64,000 nucleotides of DNA from JAIBAC01 sp046331095 (GTDB lineage: Bacteria; Actinomycetota; Acidimicrobiia; UBA2766): the NCBI GenBank assembly GCA_046331095.1, contig JAXLRM010000003.1, positions 1,240,001-1,304,000 on the forward strand, given 5' to 3'. The notes beneath the pieces are model-generated. The model made no database searches, was not told the origin of the DNA, and worked only from the letters and a program-made list of their open reading frames with translations. Below, in pieces: positions 23,203-31,645 of this stretch. The stretch's first letter is position 1. Each line of letters opens with the position of its first letter. The position numbers and the translations under genes are program-made.

Positions 23203-24561
23203 ATGACGCGCGACCGCACCGGCACCCCCCTCGTCGTCGACGCGCTATCCGCCGCGGGCCTGCACCTCGACCGGTTCGACAGGGGTGCCCACTGGGGTGA
23301 GATGTGCTGCCGGCCCGGGCCGACGCCGACAGGAGCGGCCGGCATCCCCGCCGAACTCGAGGTACCCGACTACTCGCCGCGGCGTCCCAACGCCGCCGCC
23401 GAAACGAACGCCACGGCGCTGTTGGAGTCGCTTCTCGACGACGAACAGCTCGCGAGCTACCGCAGCCATGGCATCTTCTGGGTCGAGACCCCCCGCGGGC
23501 GTGTGCGCCTCGGACGCGCCTACGACCTGCAGCACGTGTCCCACCTGGGCGTGACGAGGTCGCTGTGCGTGGTGCCCGCCACCCTCGAAGCGCTGCCCGC
23601 CGGCGACGTCTGGGCGATGCTGCTCCTGTGGCTCCAGCACGACCCGGACCGCTTCTTCCGCGTGGCGGTACAGAATCCGGGCCCGCCCACACGCGACCCA
23701 CCACCGCCGCCACGTCCGGCTGAGGCCACCGACCTGCTCGGGCTGCTGTCAGCGGAACTCGACCGCATGGAGCGCGTGTGCGCGGTGGGCGCCCCCGACT
23801 ACGGAGCGGCCCGCACCGGCCTCCCCGAGATCGACGCGGCGCTCGCCGGCCTCGGGGCGGGCCACGTGGTGCTCGTCGTGGGAGCGCCGGGCAGCGGCAA
23901 GAGCGCGTTCGCGCTCGGCAGCGCATTGACGACCGCCATCCGCGCGGGGGGGACCTCCGACCTCGGAGACCCCCTCTGCGAACACGTCGTGCTCGCAGTG
24001 GCCCGGACCCACGCCGATCCGCAGACGATCGCGCGGTCGTTCCTGGCCCACGACGCCATGGTGCGCCGCGAGGACATCCGCGACACGGTGCTCTGCGATG
24101 CCGAGTGGACACGCATCGCCGCCGCAGTAGGACGTCTGAGCATCGCAGCACTGCACATCGACACCGCCGCGTCGCCCACCGGCGCGGTTCCCACCACCCT
24201 CGGTGCCGGCACCACACTCGTCGTCGTCGACGCACCCACCTCCAGCGGCGGCATCGAGAACCTCGTCCGCGACGCACGCGACATGGCCTGCGCGCACGCG
24301 AGCACCGTGATGGTCACGATGACGGTGGCGGGCCGCGACGGCGGCGCGCCGCGCCTCGCCGACCTGCCCGTCGACGTCGCCGACCACGTCGACGCTGTCG
24401 TCGGCATCGGAGCCCCACGGGCGCCGCAGCAGCGGCCCGGCGGCGAGATCGCGCCCAACACCGTCGCGGTGCTCAAGAACCGCATCGGGCCGCTGGCGGA
24501 GTGCGCGACCGTGCTCGTCAACGGTTGGGGCCGGTTCCTTCCCGTCGTCGAGGACCTGTGA
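23203..24561 (+). CDS. Fusion of an actinobacterial orphan domain to a DnaB/RecA-like ATPase
   Basis: A 452-residue protein. Residues 1-165 form a domain with the pattern YRSHGIFWVETPRGRVRLG and SLCVVPATLEALPAGDVW, which recalls a widespread actinobacterial hypothetical family. A Pro-rich linker (about 166-180) leads to a P-loop domain of the DnaB-C/KaiC type: TGLPEIDAAL, Walker A GAPGSGKSA (about 228-236), and a Walker B-like strand TTLVVVDAPT with Asp near residue 345. The primase-interacting N-domain of true DnaB is missing, so it is not the replicative helicase. It is second in a LexA-controlled operon, pointing to DNA repair or recovery of stalled forks. Its end overlaps cbiO by 44 nt tail-to-tail. 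Confidence 0.72.
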   Translation: MTRDRTGTPLVVDALSAAGLHLDRFDRGAHWGEMCCRPGPTPTGAAGIPAELEVPDYSPRRPNAAAETNATALLESLLDDEQLASYRSHGIFWVETPRGRVRLGRAYDLQHVSHLGVTRSLCVVPATLEALPAGDVWAMLLLWLQHDPDRFFRVAVQNPGPPTRDPPPPPRPAEATDLLGLLSAELDRMERVCAVGAPDYGAARTGLPEIDAALAGLGAGHVVLVVGAPGSGKSAFALGSALTTAIRAGGTSDLGDPLCEHVVLAVARTHADPQTIARSFLAHDAMVRREDIRDTVLCDAEWTRIAAAVGRLSIAALHIDTAASPTGAVPTTLGAGTTLVVVDAPTSSGGIENLVRDARDMACAHASTVMVTMTVAGRDGGAPRLADLPVDVADHVDAVVGIGAPRAPQQRPGGEIAPNTVAVLKNRIGPLAECATVLVNGWGRFLPVVEDL

Positions 24562-25315
24562 CCGGCTCCACCAGGGCGATGCCGCGGGGCAGCTCGAGGC
24601 CGTGCGCCGCCAGGAGGTCCGCGTCGGCGAGCAGCTCCACCGTGGGGCCGTCCGCCACGATCCTGCCGGCGTCGAGGATCACGGCACGCTCGCAGAGCTC
24701 GGCGGCGTAGAGCAGGTCGTGGGTGACCACGACGGTCGTGCGGCCGAGTGCCTCCACGAGGTCCGCGAACTGGCGCCGGGCCGCCGGATCGAGGTTCGCA
24801 GAAGGCTCGTCGAGCACGAGCACGCTCGGGTCCATCGACAGGACAGTGGCCAGCGCGGCCCGGCGGCGCTCGCCGAGGCTGAGGCGGTGGGGGGCCCGGT
24901 CGGCGTGCGCGGCCATGCCGACGGCCGCGAGGGCAGCGTCCACGCGCGCGTCGAGCTCGCCGCCTTCGAGACCGAGGTTGGCGGGACCGAACGCGACGTC
25001 GCGGCGGACCGTGGGCATGAAGAGCTGGTCGTCGGGATCCTGGAACACGATCCCGACACGCCGGCGGACCTCGGCGAGGGTCTCACGATCGCCACCGACG
25101 CGCAGCCCCCCGATCTCGACGGTGCCCGCCGACGCTGCGAGGATGCCGTTGAGGTGCAGGACGAGTGTCGTCTTGCCGGATCCGTTGGGGCCGAGGACGG
25201 CGACACGCTCGCCCGCGGCTACGACGAGGTCGACCCCGTCGAGCGCACTGGTCCCGTCGGGGTAGGCGAACACCACACCCGTGAGGCGCACCGCGGGCGC
25301 AGGTGGCGAGGTCAC
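24518..25315 (-). CDS. cbiO: Cobalt/nickel ECF transporter ATPase CbiO
   Basis: GTG 25315, seven nt after the cbiQ stop, gives 265 residues. The ABC ATPase motifs are GPNGSGKTT (Walker A), the Q-loop in VFQDPDDQLF typical of ECF ATPases, the signature LSLGERRR and Walker B VLVLDEPSANLD, then the switch His in THDLLYA. It powers CbiMNQ uptake of Co2+ or Ni2+. Last gene of the four-gene operon. Confidence 0.93.
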   Translation of the reverse strand: MTSPPAPAVRLTGVVFAYPDGTSALDGVDLVVAAGERVAVLGPNGSGKTTLVLHLNGILAASAGTVEIGGLRVGGDRETLAEVRRRVGIVFQDPDDQLFMPTVRRDVAFGPANLGLEGGELDARVDAALAAVGMAAHADRAPHRLSLGERRRAALATVLSMDPSVLVLDEPSANLDPAARRQFADLVEALGRTTVVVTHDLLYAAELCERAVILDAGRIVADGPTVELLADADLLAAHGLELPRGIALVEPVTGPRRREGTGPNR

Positions 25316-25322
25316 AGGCGCC

Positions 25323-26090
25323 TCATCGCAGCACCAGCGCCGTCGCCGCCACGACCCAGGCGGCCAGCGGCAACAGGCCCGCGGGGAACCACCGGAGCGG
25401 CTCCGCAGCCGCGTCTGCCGCGGGGAAGGTACCCGTGAAGCCACGAGCGACCATCGCGTGGTTCACCCGCTCGGCCCGCTCGAACGCGCGTGCCACCAAC
25501 GAACCCGCGGTCGCGGCGACCGCCCGTCCCTGCCAGAACCAGCGCGGATCGTCACAGCGCGACACGCGCGCGACCTGAAGGCGCCCCAACTCCGCTGTCA
25601 CGACGTCGAGGTAACGGACCGCGAAGACGGCGATGGAGGTGAGAGGACGTGGGACGTGCAGGCGCTCGAGGCCGGCGCAGATCTCCGCGGCCGAGCTCGT
25701 CGATGCGAGCACGGCGGTGGCGGCGGTGCCGAGCGTGGCCTTCGCGAGGATCGCCCACGCACCCCAGAGGCCCGCGACCGAGACCGACACGCCCAACACC
25801 TCGACGCGCGGGTCGGTGCCTGCGAAGGGCAGCGCCAACGCGAACACCACGAACGGGACCTCGACCGCCAGCGCCCGCGACGCGACCCGCAACGGCAGGC
25901 GCGCCACACACCCCGCCCCCGCGACCAGGACCGCGTACACCGCGAAGGCCCACACGCTCGTGGCAGGCGTCACGACGACCGCGAAGAGCAACGCCACGAG
26001 GCACACGATCTTCACCGCGGCCGCCGTCTCGTGGACAGCGGTCTCGGCCACCGCGCCCGACGGTCCGATGCGGCCGTGGGCGCCGCTCAT
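25323..26090 (-). CDS. cbiQ: Cobalt/nickel ECF transporter T component CbiQ
   Basis: 255 residues from ATG 26090, whose codon overlaps the stop of the preceding gene. Several membrane helices lie in the first 130 residues, followed by the coupling-helix region with the family's Ala-Arg-Gly signatures (MVARGFTG, and an ARG-like FERAERVNHAMVARG). Known CbiQ proteins couple the ATPase to CbiM. Gene order and overlap support one transcription unit. Confidence 0.92.
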   Translation of the reverse strand: MSGAHGRIGPSGAVAETAVHETAAAVKIVCLVALLFAVVVTPATSVWAFAVYAVLVAGAGCVARLPLRVASRALAVEVPFVVFALALPFAGTDPRVEVLGVSVSVAGLWGAWAILAKATLGTAATAVLASTSSAAEICAGLERLHVPRPLTSIAVFAVRYLDVVTAELGRLQVARVSRCDDPRWFWQGRAVAATAGSLVARAFERAERVNHAMVARGFTGTFPAADAAAEPLRWFPAGLLPLAAWVVAATALVLR

Positions 26091-26404
26091 GACGACGCCG
26101 ACTCCGAGCCCTTGCGGCGTGCGACGAGCCACACGAGCCCGCCTGCGACCACGAACGTCGCGGCCACGCCGACGAGGCCTGCGACACCGGTCCCGAGGCC
26201 GCCGTCGGCCACCCCCCGTGTCGAGTACCCCGCGAACGGGCCGCCGTCCAGCGGGTGGGGCTGCTCGCCGGAGTCGAGGGACTCGTCGGCGGCGACCTTG
26301 GCGAGGCCGTCGGGTTCGGGGCTCGCCCAGCGGCTCACGGCGAACGCCAGCGTCGCCGCGACCACCAGGCCCACCACCGTGAACCACAGCGTGCGCCGCG
26401 TCAC
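26087..26404 (-). CDS. cbiN: PDGLE-domain protein, CbiN-like subunit
   Basis: 105 residues from GTG 26404, overlapping the cbiM stop as GTGA. An N-terminal membrane helix (TLWFTVVGLVVAATLAFAV), an outer segment with SPEPDGLAKVAADE (the PDGLE motif) and a C-terminal helix. This is the layout of CbiN-type subunits that help load Co2+ or Ni2+ into CbiM. The tail is basic (VARRKG). Confidence 0.9.
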   Translation of the reverse strand: MTRRTLWFTVVGLVVAATLAFAVSRWASPEPDGLAKVAADESLDSGEQPHPLDGGPFAGYSTRGVADGGLGTGVAGLVGVAATFVVAGGLVWLVARRKGSESASS

Positions 26405-27069
26405 GCCGGCGCCCCGAGCGCGTCGAGGTGCCTGGCGGCGTACACGAGGTCGGGCCGCGTTCCCAGCACCGCTGCGACCGTCAGCGTCGTGATGATGGCC
26501 TCGCCGACGCCGATGAGCACGTGCACTCCCACCATCGCCGCCGTGACCGTCCCGATCGGCACCACGGTGTTGCCGCCCACCCGGTACTCGAGCGAGAAGG
26601 CGACCGCGGCGAGTACCACCGACGCGAACGCCGCGATCGCCGTCGCGGCGAGGACGCCACCGCGGCTGCGCGGCACACCCCGGCACGCGAGCCGGAAGAT
26701 GCCGTACCCGAGGAACGCCGGCACGAGAGCCATGTTCACGATGTTGAGGCCGAGAGCGCTGAGTCCGCCGTCGGCGAAGAGGAGGCTCTGCACGACGAGG
26801 ACGACGGTCAGTGCGAGGGCGCCCAACCACGGCCCGACGAGAACCGTCGCGAGCAGGCCACCGATCAAGTGGCCCGACGTCCCCCCGGCGACGGGGAAGT
26901 TCAGCATCTGCGCCGCGAACACGAACGCCGCGACGAGCCCCGTCATCGGCGCACGTGCCTCGAGGCCGTCACGGCCCGCCCGCTTCAGCGAGTACCCGAT
27001 CCCACCGGCGGCCACCACGCCTGCAGCGAGCGAGGTGGGCGCGTCGAAGAACCCGTCGGGGATGTGCAT
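26401..27069 (-). CDS. cbiM: Cobalt/nickel ECF transporter substrate-binding component CbiM
   Basis: 222 residues from ATG 27069. The true N-terminus is MHIPDGFF, because CbiM needs His2 as a metal ligand exposed right after Met1; the longer frame is rejected. GGTSGHLIGG and the following helices fit the family. Metal could be Co2+ or Ni2+; the B12-dependent mutase at 38783 favours cobalt need in this cell. First gene of cbiM-N-Q-O. Confidence 0.93.
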   Translation of the reverse strand: MHIPDGFFDAPTSLAAGVVAAGGIGYSLKRAGRDGLEARAPMTGLVAAFVFAAQMLNFPVAGGTSGHLIGGLLATVLVGPWLGALALTVVLVVQSLLFADGGLSALGLNIVNMALVPAFLGYGIFRLACRGVPRSRGGVLAATAIAAFASVVLAAVAFSLEYRVGGNTVVPIGTVTAAMVGVHVLIGVGEAIITTLTVAAVLGTRPDLVYAARHLDALGAPA

Positions 27070-27116
27070 ACAGGGACCATCCTGTACAGGGCCCACACCG
27101 GCAGGGCCCACACCGG
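27069..27116 (-). promoter_or_regulatory. Palindrome over the cbiM start and a 15-bp tandem repeat upstream
   Basis: TACAGG (27069-27074), six bases and CCTGTA (27081-27086) form a perfect palindrome touching the cbiM ATG, as expected for a repressor site. Just upstream CAGGGCCCACACCGG occurs twice in tandem (27087-27101 and 27102-27116). The binding protein is unknown; the NikR consensus GTATGA-N16-TCATAC is not matched. No cobalamin riboswitch was found in 27070-27210. Confidence 0.5.
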
Positions 27117-27197
27117 GCCAAGCCGCACGCACGGGGAGTCTGGCACATTCCGATCACGGCCGCCGCTGCGGCGCTGTCGCCGGCGGTAGGCGAGGTG

Positions 27198-27203
27198 TAA
27201 CGT
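27198..27203 (+). promoter_or_regulatory. -10 box, leaderless, for the LolA-like gene
   Basis: TAACGT ends 7 nt before the GTG at 27211, so the mRNA would begin at the start codon; no Shine-Dalgarno sequence is present. Confidence 0.45.
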
Positions 27204-27210
27204 CGCAGAG

Positions 27211-28338
27211 GTGAGGTCCACGCGTCCCCGTGCCGTCCGCTGGGTGGTCCCGGCAGCCTGTCTCGCAGCGATAGTCGCGCTCGCGGTCGTGCCGGGCACG
27301 ATCTCGGGCTGGGCGGCATCGGCTCCCGACCTGCCCGAGCTGACACCGCTCGAGCTGCTCACGAAGGTCCAGTCGAGCCGAGTCGACACGCTCTCGGGGA
27401 CGGTGCAGCTCCGCAACGACCTCGGTCTCCCCGACCTCGGCGGTCTCGGCGGCGGCGGCGGCGCCGACGCGGTGACGGCGCTCCTCGCGGGCACCCACGA
27501 GGCCCGTATCGCGATCTCCGGCGCCGACCACGTGCGCATCGCCCTCCCCGACGCCCTCGCGGAGACGAACTGGATCCTCGCGGGCGACGACGTGTGGAGC
27601 TGGGACAGCGAGTCCCAGCGTGTGGTCCACGTCTCCCTGGCCGGGGCCGCCGACGACCACCCCCGCCGCCCGGACCGCCCCGACGCCAACCCCGCCGACC
27701 TCGCCCAGCGGCTCCTCGACGCGGTCACGCCGAGCACCGACGTGTCTGTGCGCGCGCCCCGCTACGTCGCCGGTCGTGCGGTCTACGAGCTCGCCCTCGT
27801 GCCGAGGTCGGGTGCGTCGACGGTGGGCGAGGTGGCCGTCGCGGTTGACGCCGAGACGGGTCTGGCCCTCGACGTGAGGATCACCGCGTCCGGCGCCGCG
27901 TCCCCCGCGTTCGAGCTCGGCTTCACGTCGGTGTCGTTCGAGGCGCCACCCGCGTCGACGTTCGAGTTCACCCCTCCGGCGGGCGCCACCGTGGTCGAGG
28001 CCCCCGACGCGTCGGCGCTGGCGAGCCCCGGCACCGAGAGCTACCACCGGCGCCACCACACGGACGCCACCGCGGCGGCGGACGCGGCGCCGGAACCGGA
28101 ACCGACCGTCGACGTCGTCGGCGCGGCCTGGGACTGCGTCGCGGTCGTGAGCGGCGCGAGCCTGCCACCGGAGATCGCCAAGCTCTTCGGCACCGCCCCC
28201 CGGGTCGAAGCAGGCAACATCGGCGGTCGGCTGGTCTCCACCAAGCTCGTCAACGCGGTCCTGCTCGACGACGGCCGGATCGTCATCGGAGCCGTCGGCC
28301 CCGATGCGCTGCTCGCCGCGGTCACCCCTGCCGCCTGA
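27211..28338 (+). CDS. LolA/RseB-like exported protein
   Basis: 375 residues from GTG 27211. A basic N-terminus and hydrophobic segment (VVPAACLAAIVALAVVPG) form a signal peptide or anchor. The rest follows the LolA/RseB-type half-barrel pattern: LTPLELLTKVQSSRVDTLSG at the start of the mature part, then strands with HVRIALPD, WSWDSES and VYELALVPR. In Gram-positive bacteria such proteins sit outside the membrane next to ABC exporters. Here the ATPase and permease genes follow directly, with a 1-bp gap before the first. Confidence 0.72.
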   Translation: MRSTRPRAVRWVVPAACLAAIVALAVVPGTISGWAASAPDLPELTPLELLTKVQSSRVDTLSGTVQLRNDLGLPDLGGLGGGGGADAVTALLAGTHEARIAISGADHVRIALPDALAETNWILAGDDVWSWDSESQRVVHVSLAGAADDHPRRPDRPDANPADLAQRLLDAVTPSTDVSVRAPRYVAGRAVYELALVPRSGASTVGEVAVAVDAETGLALDVRITASGAASPAFELGFTSVSFEAPPASTFEFTPPAGATVVEAPDASALASPGTESYHRRHHTDATAAADAAPEPEPTVDVVGAAWDCVAVVSGASLPPEIAKLFGTAPRVEAGNIGGRLVSTKLVNAVLLDDGRIVIGAVGPDALLAAVTPAA

Positions 28339-28339
28339 G

Positions 28340-29281
28340 GTGGGCGACACGATCGCGGCGATCCGCACCGAGGGCCTGACCAAGACCTTCGGCAGGGCCA
28401 CCGTCGTCGACGACCTCGCGCTCGAAGTGCCGGCCGGGTCGGTGTTCGGCTTCCTGGGCCCCAACGGGTCGGGCAAGACCACCACGATCCGCATGCTGCT
28501 CGGCCTGATCGGATCCGACGCAGGCCAGGTGTCCCTGCTCGGCCACGCGATGCCGTCCGCCGCGGCCGCGGTGCTGCCCGCGGTAGGCGCCCTCGTCGAC
28601 GGGCCGGCGTTCTACCCGTGGCTGAGCGGGGCCCAGAACCTGGCCCGCATCGACGCGGCCGGCCCCGACCCCGATCGCGGCGGCCGTGACGCCCGGATAG
28701 CGGCGGCGCTCGATCGCGTCGGCCTCGGCGCCGCAGCCGCCAAGAAGTACAAGGCGTACAGCCAGGGCATGCGCCAGCGTCTCGGCCTCGCCAACGCGCT
28801 CATGCGCCCGCGTGATCTGCTCGTGCTCGACGAGCCCACCAACGGCATGGATCCCCAGGGCACGCGAGAGATCCGCCACCTCGTGGGCGAGCTCGCTGCC
28901 GAAGGGACAACGGTGTTCATCTCGAGCCACCTCCTCGCCGAGGTCGAGCAGGTCTGCACCCACGTCGCGGTCATCCGCGTGGGCCGCCTCGTCGCGCAGG
29001 GCACCCTGGCAAGCGTGCTCGCCGGGGCCCACGGGCTCTCGCGCCTGCGCGTGGAGACCGTGGACACCGCCCGCGCGGCCGAGGTCCTCGCCGCGTGCGG
29101 GCTCGCTCCCGTCGCCGATGGCAGGTCGGTGCGCGCCGGCCTCGACGCCGCGGTGCCCCACGAGGTCTGCGCCGCTCTCGTCGCGGCGGGTGTGCGTGTC
29201 GACGGGTTCGTGGTCGAGCGGCCCAACCTCGAGGACACCTTCGTGGAGCTGACCGGCGAGGGCTTCGATGTTGCTCGCTGA
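28340..29281 (+). CDS. ABC exporter ATPase subunit
   Basis: GTG 28340 gives 313 residues and directly follows the previous stop; a start at 28304 would overlap the LolA-like gene. Motifs: GPNGSGKTTT (Walker A), YSQGMRQRLGLA (signature), LLVLDEPTNGMDPQG (Walker B) and SSHLL (switch). The C-terminal 90 residues form the extra domain common in CcmA/DrrA-type exporter ATPases. Works with the permease encoded next, overlapping by 14 nt. Confidence 0.92.
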   Translation: MGDTIAAIRTEGLTKTFGRATVVDDLALEVPAGSVFGFLGPNGSGKTTTIRMLLGLIGSDAGQVSLLGHAMPSAAAAVLPAVGALVDGPAFYPWLSGAQNLARIDAAGPDPDRGGRDARIAAALDRVGLGAAAAKKYKAYSQGMRQRLGLANALMRPRDLLVLDEPTNGMDPQGTREIRHLVGELAAEGTTVFISSHLLAEVEQVCTHVAVIRVGRLVAQGTLASVLAGAHGLSRLRVETVDTARAAEVLAACGLAPVADGRSVRAGLDAAVPHEVCAALVAAGVRVDGFVVERPNLEDTFVELTGEGFDVAR

Positions 29282-30068
29282 GCTGGGCTTCACGTTCCGG
29301 CGCCGCCGCGTGCAGGTCCTCCTCGCCGCGCTCGCGTCCGTGCCGGTCCTGATCACGGTCTCGTTGAAACTCTTCGGCGGGGTGGAGGGCGGCGACGGCC
29401 CCACGTTCCTGTCCCAGGTGACCGGCAACGGCGTGTTCGCGGCACTCGCCGCGTTGACCGTGACCGTGCCGGTGTTCCTCCCGATGGCCGCCACGATCGT
29501 CGCCGCCGACACGATCTCGGGCGAGGCCGGACTCGGCACGCTGCGCTACCTCCTCGTCAGGCCCGCGGGGCGCACGCGCCTGCTCGCCGCAAAGGCCACG
29601 GCGGTGGCGGCGTTCTGTCTCGCCGCCGCGTTCGCCGTTGCCGTCGCGGGGCTCGTCGTGGGCGCGATCCTGTTCCCCGTCGGGCGTATCACGACCCTGT
29701 CGGGCGACACACTCCCGATCGTGGCGGGCATGGTCCGCATCCTCGCGGCCGCGGGGGTGGTGGGGCTGTCGCTGTTCGGCCTCGCCGCGCTCGGGCTCTT
29801 CGTCGGTACGCTCACCGACTTCTCCGTCGGCGCGATCGCGGCGACGCTCGGGCTCCTCGTGCTCGCAGGTGTGCTCGGTTCGATCCCCCAGCTCCACGCG
29901 CTGCACCCGTGGCTGTTCACCAACGGCTGGTTCGCGTTCGGCGACCTGCTCCGCACCGACGTGACATGGGACGCCATCGGCCGGGACCTGCTGCTCCAAG
30001 GCGGCTACGTCGTCGTCTTCGGCACCGCCGCGTGGGCGCGCTTGACGACCAAGGACATCCTCGCTTGA
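29268..30068 (+). CDS. ABC exporter permease subunit (ABC-2 type)
   Basis: 266 residues from ATG 29268, overlapping the ATPase end by 14 nt. Six hydrophobic helices are visible, with the ABC-2 pattern: a short cytosolic RRRRVQVLL start, TISGEAGLGTLRYLLVRPAG between helices 2 and 3, then further helices ending in WARLTTKDILA. Substrate unknown. The three-gene set LolA-like / ATPase / permease suggests export of a lipid, a peptide or a drug-like compound. Confidence 0.88.
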   Translation: MLLAELGFTFRRRRVQVLLAALASVPVLITVSLKLFGGVEGGDGPTFLSQVTGNGVFAALAALTVTVPVFLPMAATIVAADTISGEAGLGTLRYLLVRPAGRTRLLAAKATAVAAFCLAAAFAVAVAGLVVGAILFPVGRITTLSGDTLPIVAGMVRILAAAGVVGLSLFGLAALGLFVGTLTDFSVGAIAATLGLLVLAGVLGSIPQLHALHPWLFTNGWFAFGDLLRTDVTWDAIGRDLLLQGGYVVVFGTAAWARLTTKDILA

Positions 30069-30105
30069 GCACGTCGGCCCCGAGGGCCCGCCGAAGCCGA
30101 TCGTC

Positions 30106-31494
30106 TCAGACGCGCGACGAGCCGCCCGCCGCCGTGGTCGCACCGGACTCGTTGGTGAACAGAAGCGTCGTGGTGTCACCCGACTGGTCCACCTTCCACA
30201 GGTGCTCGGGGTCGACGCCGCGGAACCCGTTCGCGGCGGGCTGGGCGCCGGACTCGTCGAGGACCTTGCCGACGCGAGCGACGAACCGGGCGGCGGTCGC
30301 CTCGTCGGTCCACTTCGTGTGGATGGCGCCGAAGCGGCCCGTGTCCTTCATCCAGAAACCGAGGCAGTCGCCGAGCCATCCCTGCACGTAGGGGAGCTCG
30401 TCGCTCGCCCCCCCGGTGACGCTGCTCGCGGGGATGCCGCTCAGGATGTTCGCAGTACTGAACTCTCCCCACGTACCGGCGATCTTCTTCTCCCAACCCG
30501 ATCCGAGGCGCGCACCGTAGTCGTCGAGGCCGATCTCGGTGCGTTCGAAACCCTGGGCGTACAGCTCGGGGTGCAGGATCTCCGTCGTCGTGCGCGGCAT
30601 GTCGGCGAACACCTTCGCGAGTGGCGGGGTTCCGCTGCTCGCGATGACGTCGGAGATGAAGGCGGGCCCGTACACGTACGGCATGTAGAGGTCGTCGACG
30701 AGGGGGCCGAGCTCGACCTGCCCGGGCGCGACCGAGGCCTCCTCGCGCTGGCGGGCACGGCGCTGCTCGGGCGTCTGATACGCCTGGGACCATTCCTCCT
30801 CGGTGTGGGAGGCGTCGCCCTCCTCGACCGCCGTGACCGCCGAGCTCCAGTCGAAGTCGTACTTGGGCACCGTCGCGTCGATCGCGGCGAGGTCGTAGTT
30901 CGCGTCCTGAAGGGCGTGGGTCCACTCGTGCGCGACCGTCGCCTGTTGCAGCGGGGAGAGTTGATCGCCGCGCTGGACCACCCAGAGCTTCTTCGCCTCG
31001 GGTACGTAGAAGCCCAGCACGAGCCCCGCCTGCAAGGCCTTCGACTCCGCCTCGAGGCTCGAGCTCTCCGGCACCCACCCGAGCTGCTTCGCGAGCGGAT
31101 CGAGCCCGGCGGCGTTGCTCGTGTCACGCTCGGTGCGGAACCGGTCGAGCGTCGCGGTCACCTGATCCGCGCCGAGCATCTCGACGGGGACGTCGGCGCC
31201 GTCGAGGCCACGCACCTGCTGGACCTGCTGCGTGATCGTGGAGACGATCTGCGCCTCAGCGGGCGACGGTGCCGTGCCGGGGGTGTCGGTGGGCGGGGTC
31301 TTGTCCTCGGGCGGCAGCGGCGGGGTGACCTCGCACTTGTCACCCGCGAAGGCTGCGGTGGTGGGCGGCGGGTCGTCGGACTGCTCCAGGACCCGAGGCG
31401 TCGTGTCGGCGGCGATCAACGGCGCCGCGCAGGATGTGAGGGTGAGTGCGAAGAGGGCGCAGAGCGCCAGCATCGTCTTCTTGGTGGGCGACAA
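30106..31494 (-). CDS. Lipoprotein with neutral zinc metallopeptidase domain
   Basis: TTG 31494 (462 residues) is chosen because GGAG lies about 9 nt upstream and because it gives a clean lipoprotein signal ending LTSC (Cys22). ATG 31473 is the alternative. The mature protein carries the zinc motif HEWTH in TVAHEWTHALQD and a later EEGDAS, whose Glu is the usual third ligand. The enzyme would be anchored outside the membrane and face the wall. A Pro/Thr-rich linker (about 40-75) follows the lipid anchor. Substrate unknown. Confidence 0.82.
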   Translation of the reverse strand: MSPTKKTMLALCALFALTLTSCAAPLIAADTTPRVLEQSDDPPPTTAAFAGDKCEVTPPLPPEDKTPPTDTPGTAPSPAEAQIVSTITQQVQQVRGLDGADVPVEMLGADQVTATLDRFRTERDTSNAAGLDPLAKQLGWVPESSSLEAESKALQAGLVLGFYVPEAKKLWVVQRGDQLSPLQQATVAHEWTHALQDANYDLAAIDATVPKYDFDWSSAVTAVEEGDASHTEEEWSQAYQTPEQRRARQREEASVAPGQVELGPLVDDLYMPYVYGPAFISDVIASSGTPPLAKVFADMPRTTTEILHPELYAQGFERTEIGLDDYGARLGSGWEKKIAGTWGEFSTANILSGIPASSVTGGASDELPYVQGWLGDCLGFWMKDTGRFGAIHTKWTDEATAARFVARVGKVLDESGAQPAANGFRGVDPEHLWKVDQSGDTTTLLFTNESGATTAAGGSSRV

Positions 31495-31645
31495 CGAGAC
31501 TCCGGTCGAGGGACATACCGAGGCTACGCGGGTTCGCCGAACAAACGGGTCCGCAGTCTCCGAGGTTCCCTTTCGGCCACCTGGCGACCCGCCCACGGCG
31601 GCACGGAAGGCAGACCGCGGTGCTTCCTCACTCGACGTCCACGAA

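Noticed and set aside
27070..27210. Cobalamin riboswitch upstream of cbiM
   Set aside because: No B12-box-like core or extended stem set was found; the region is explained by a palindrome and a tandem repeat.
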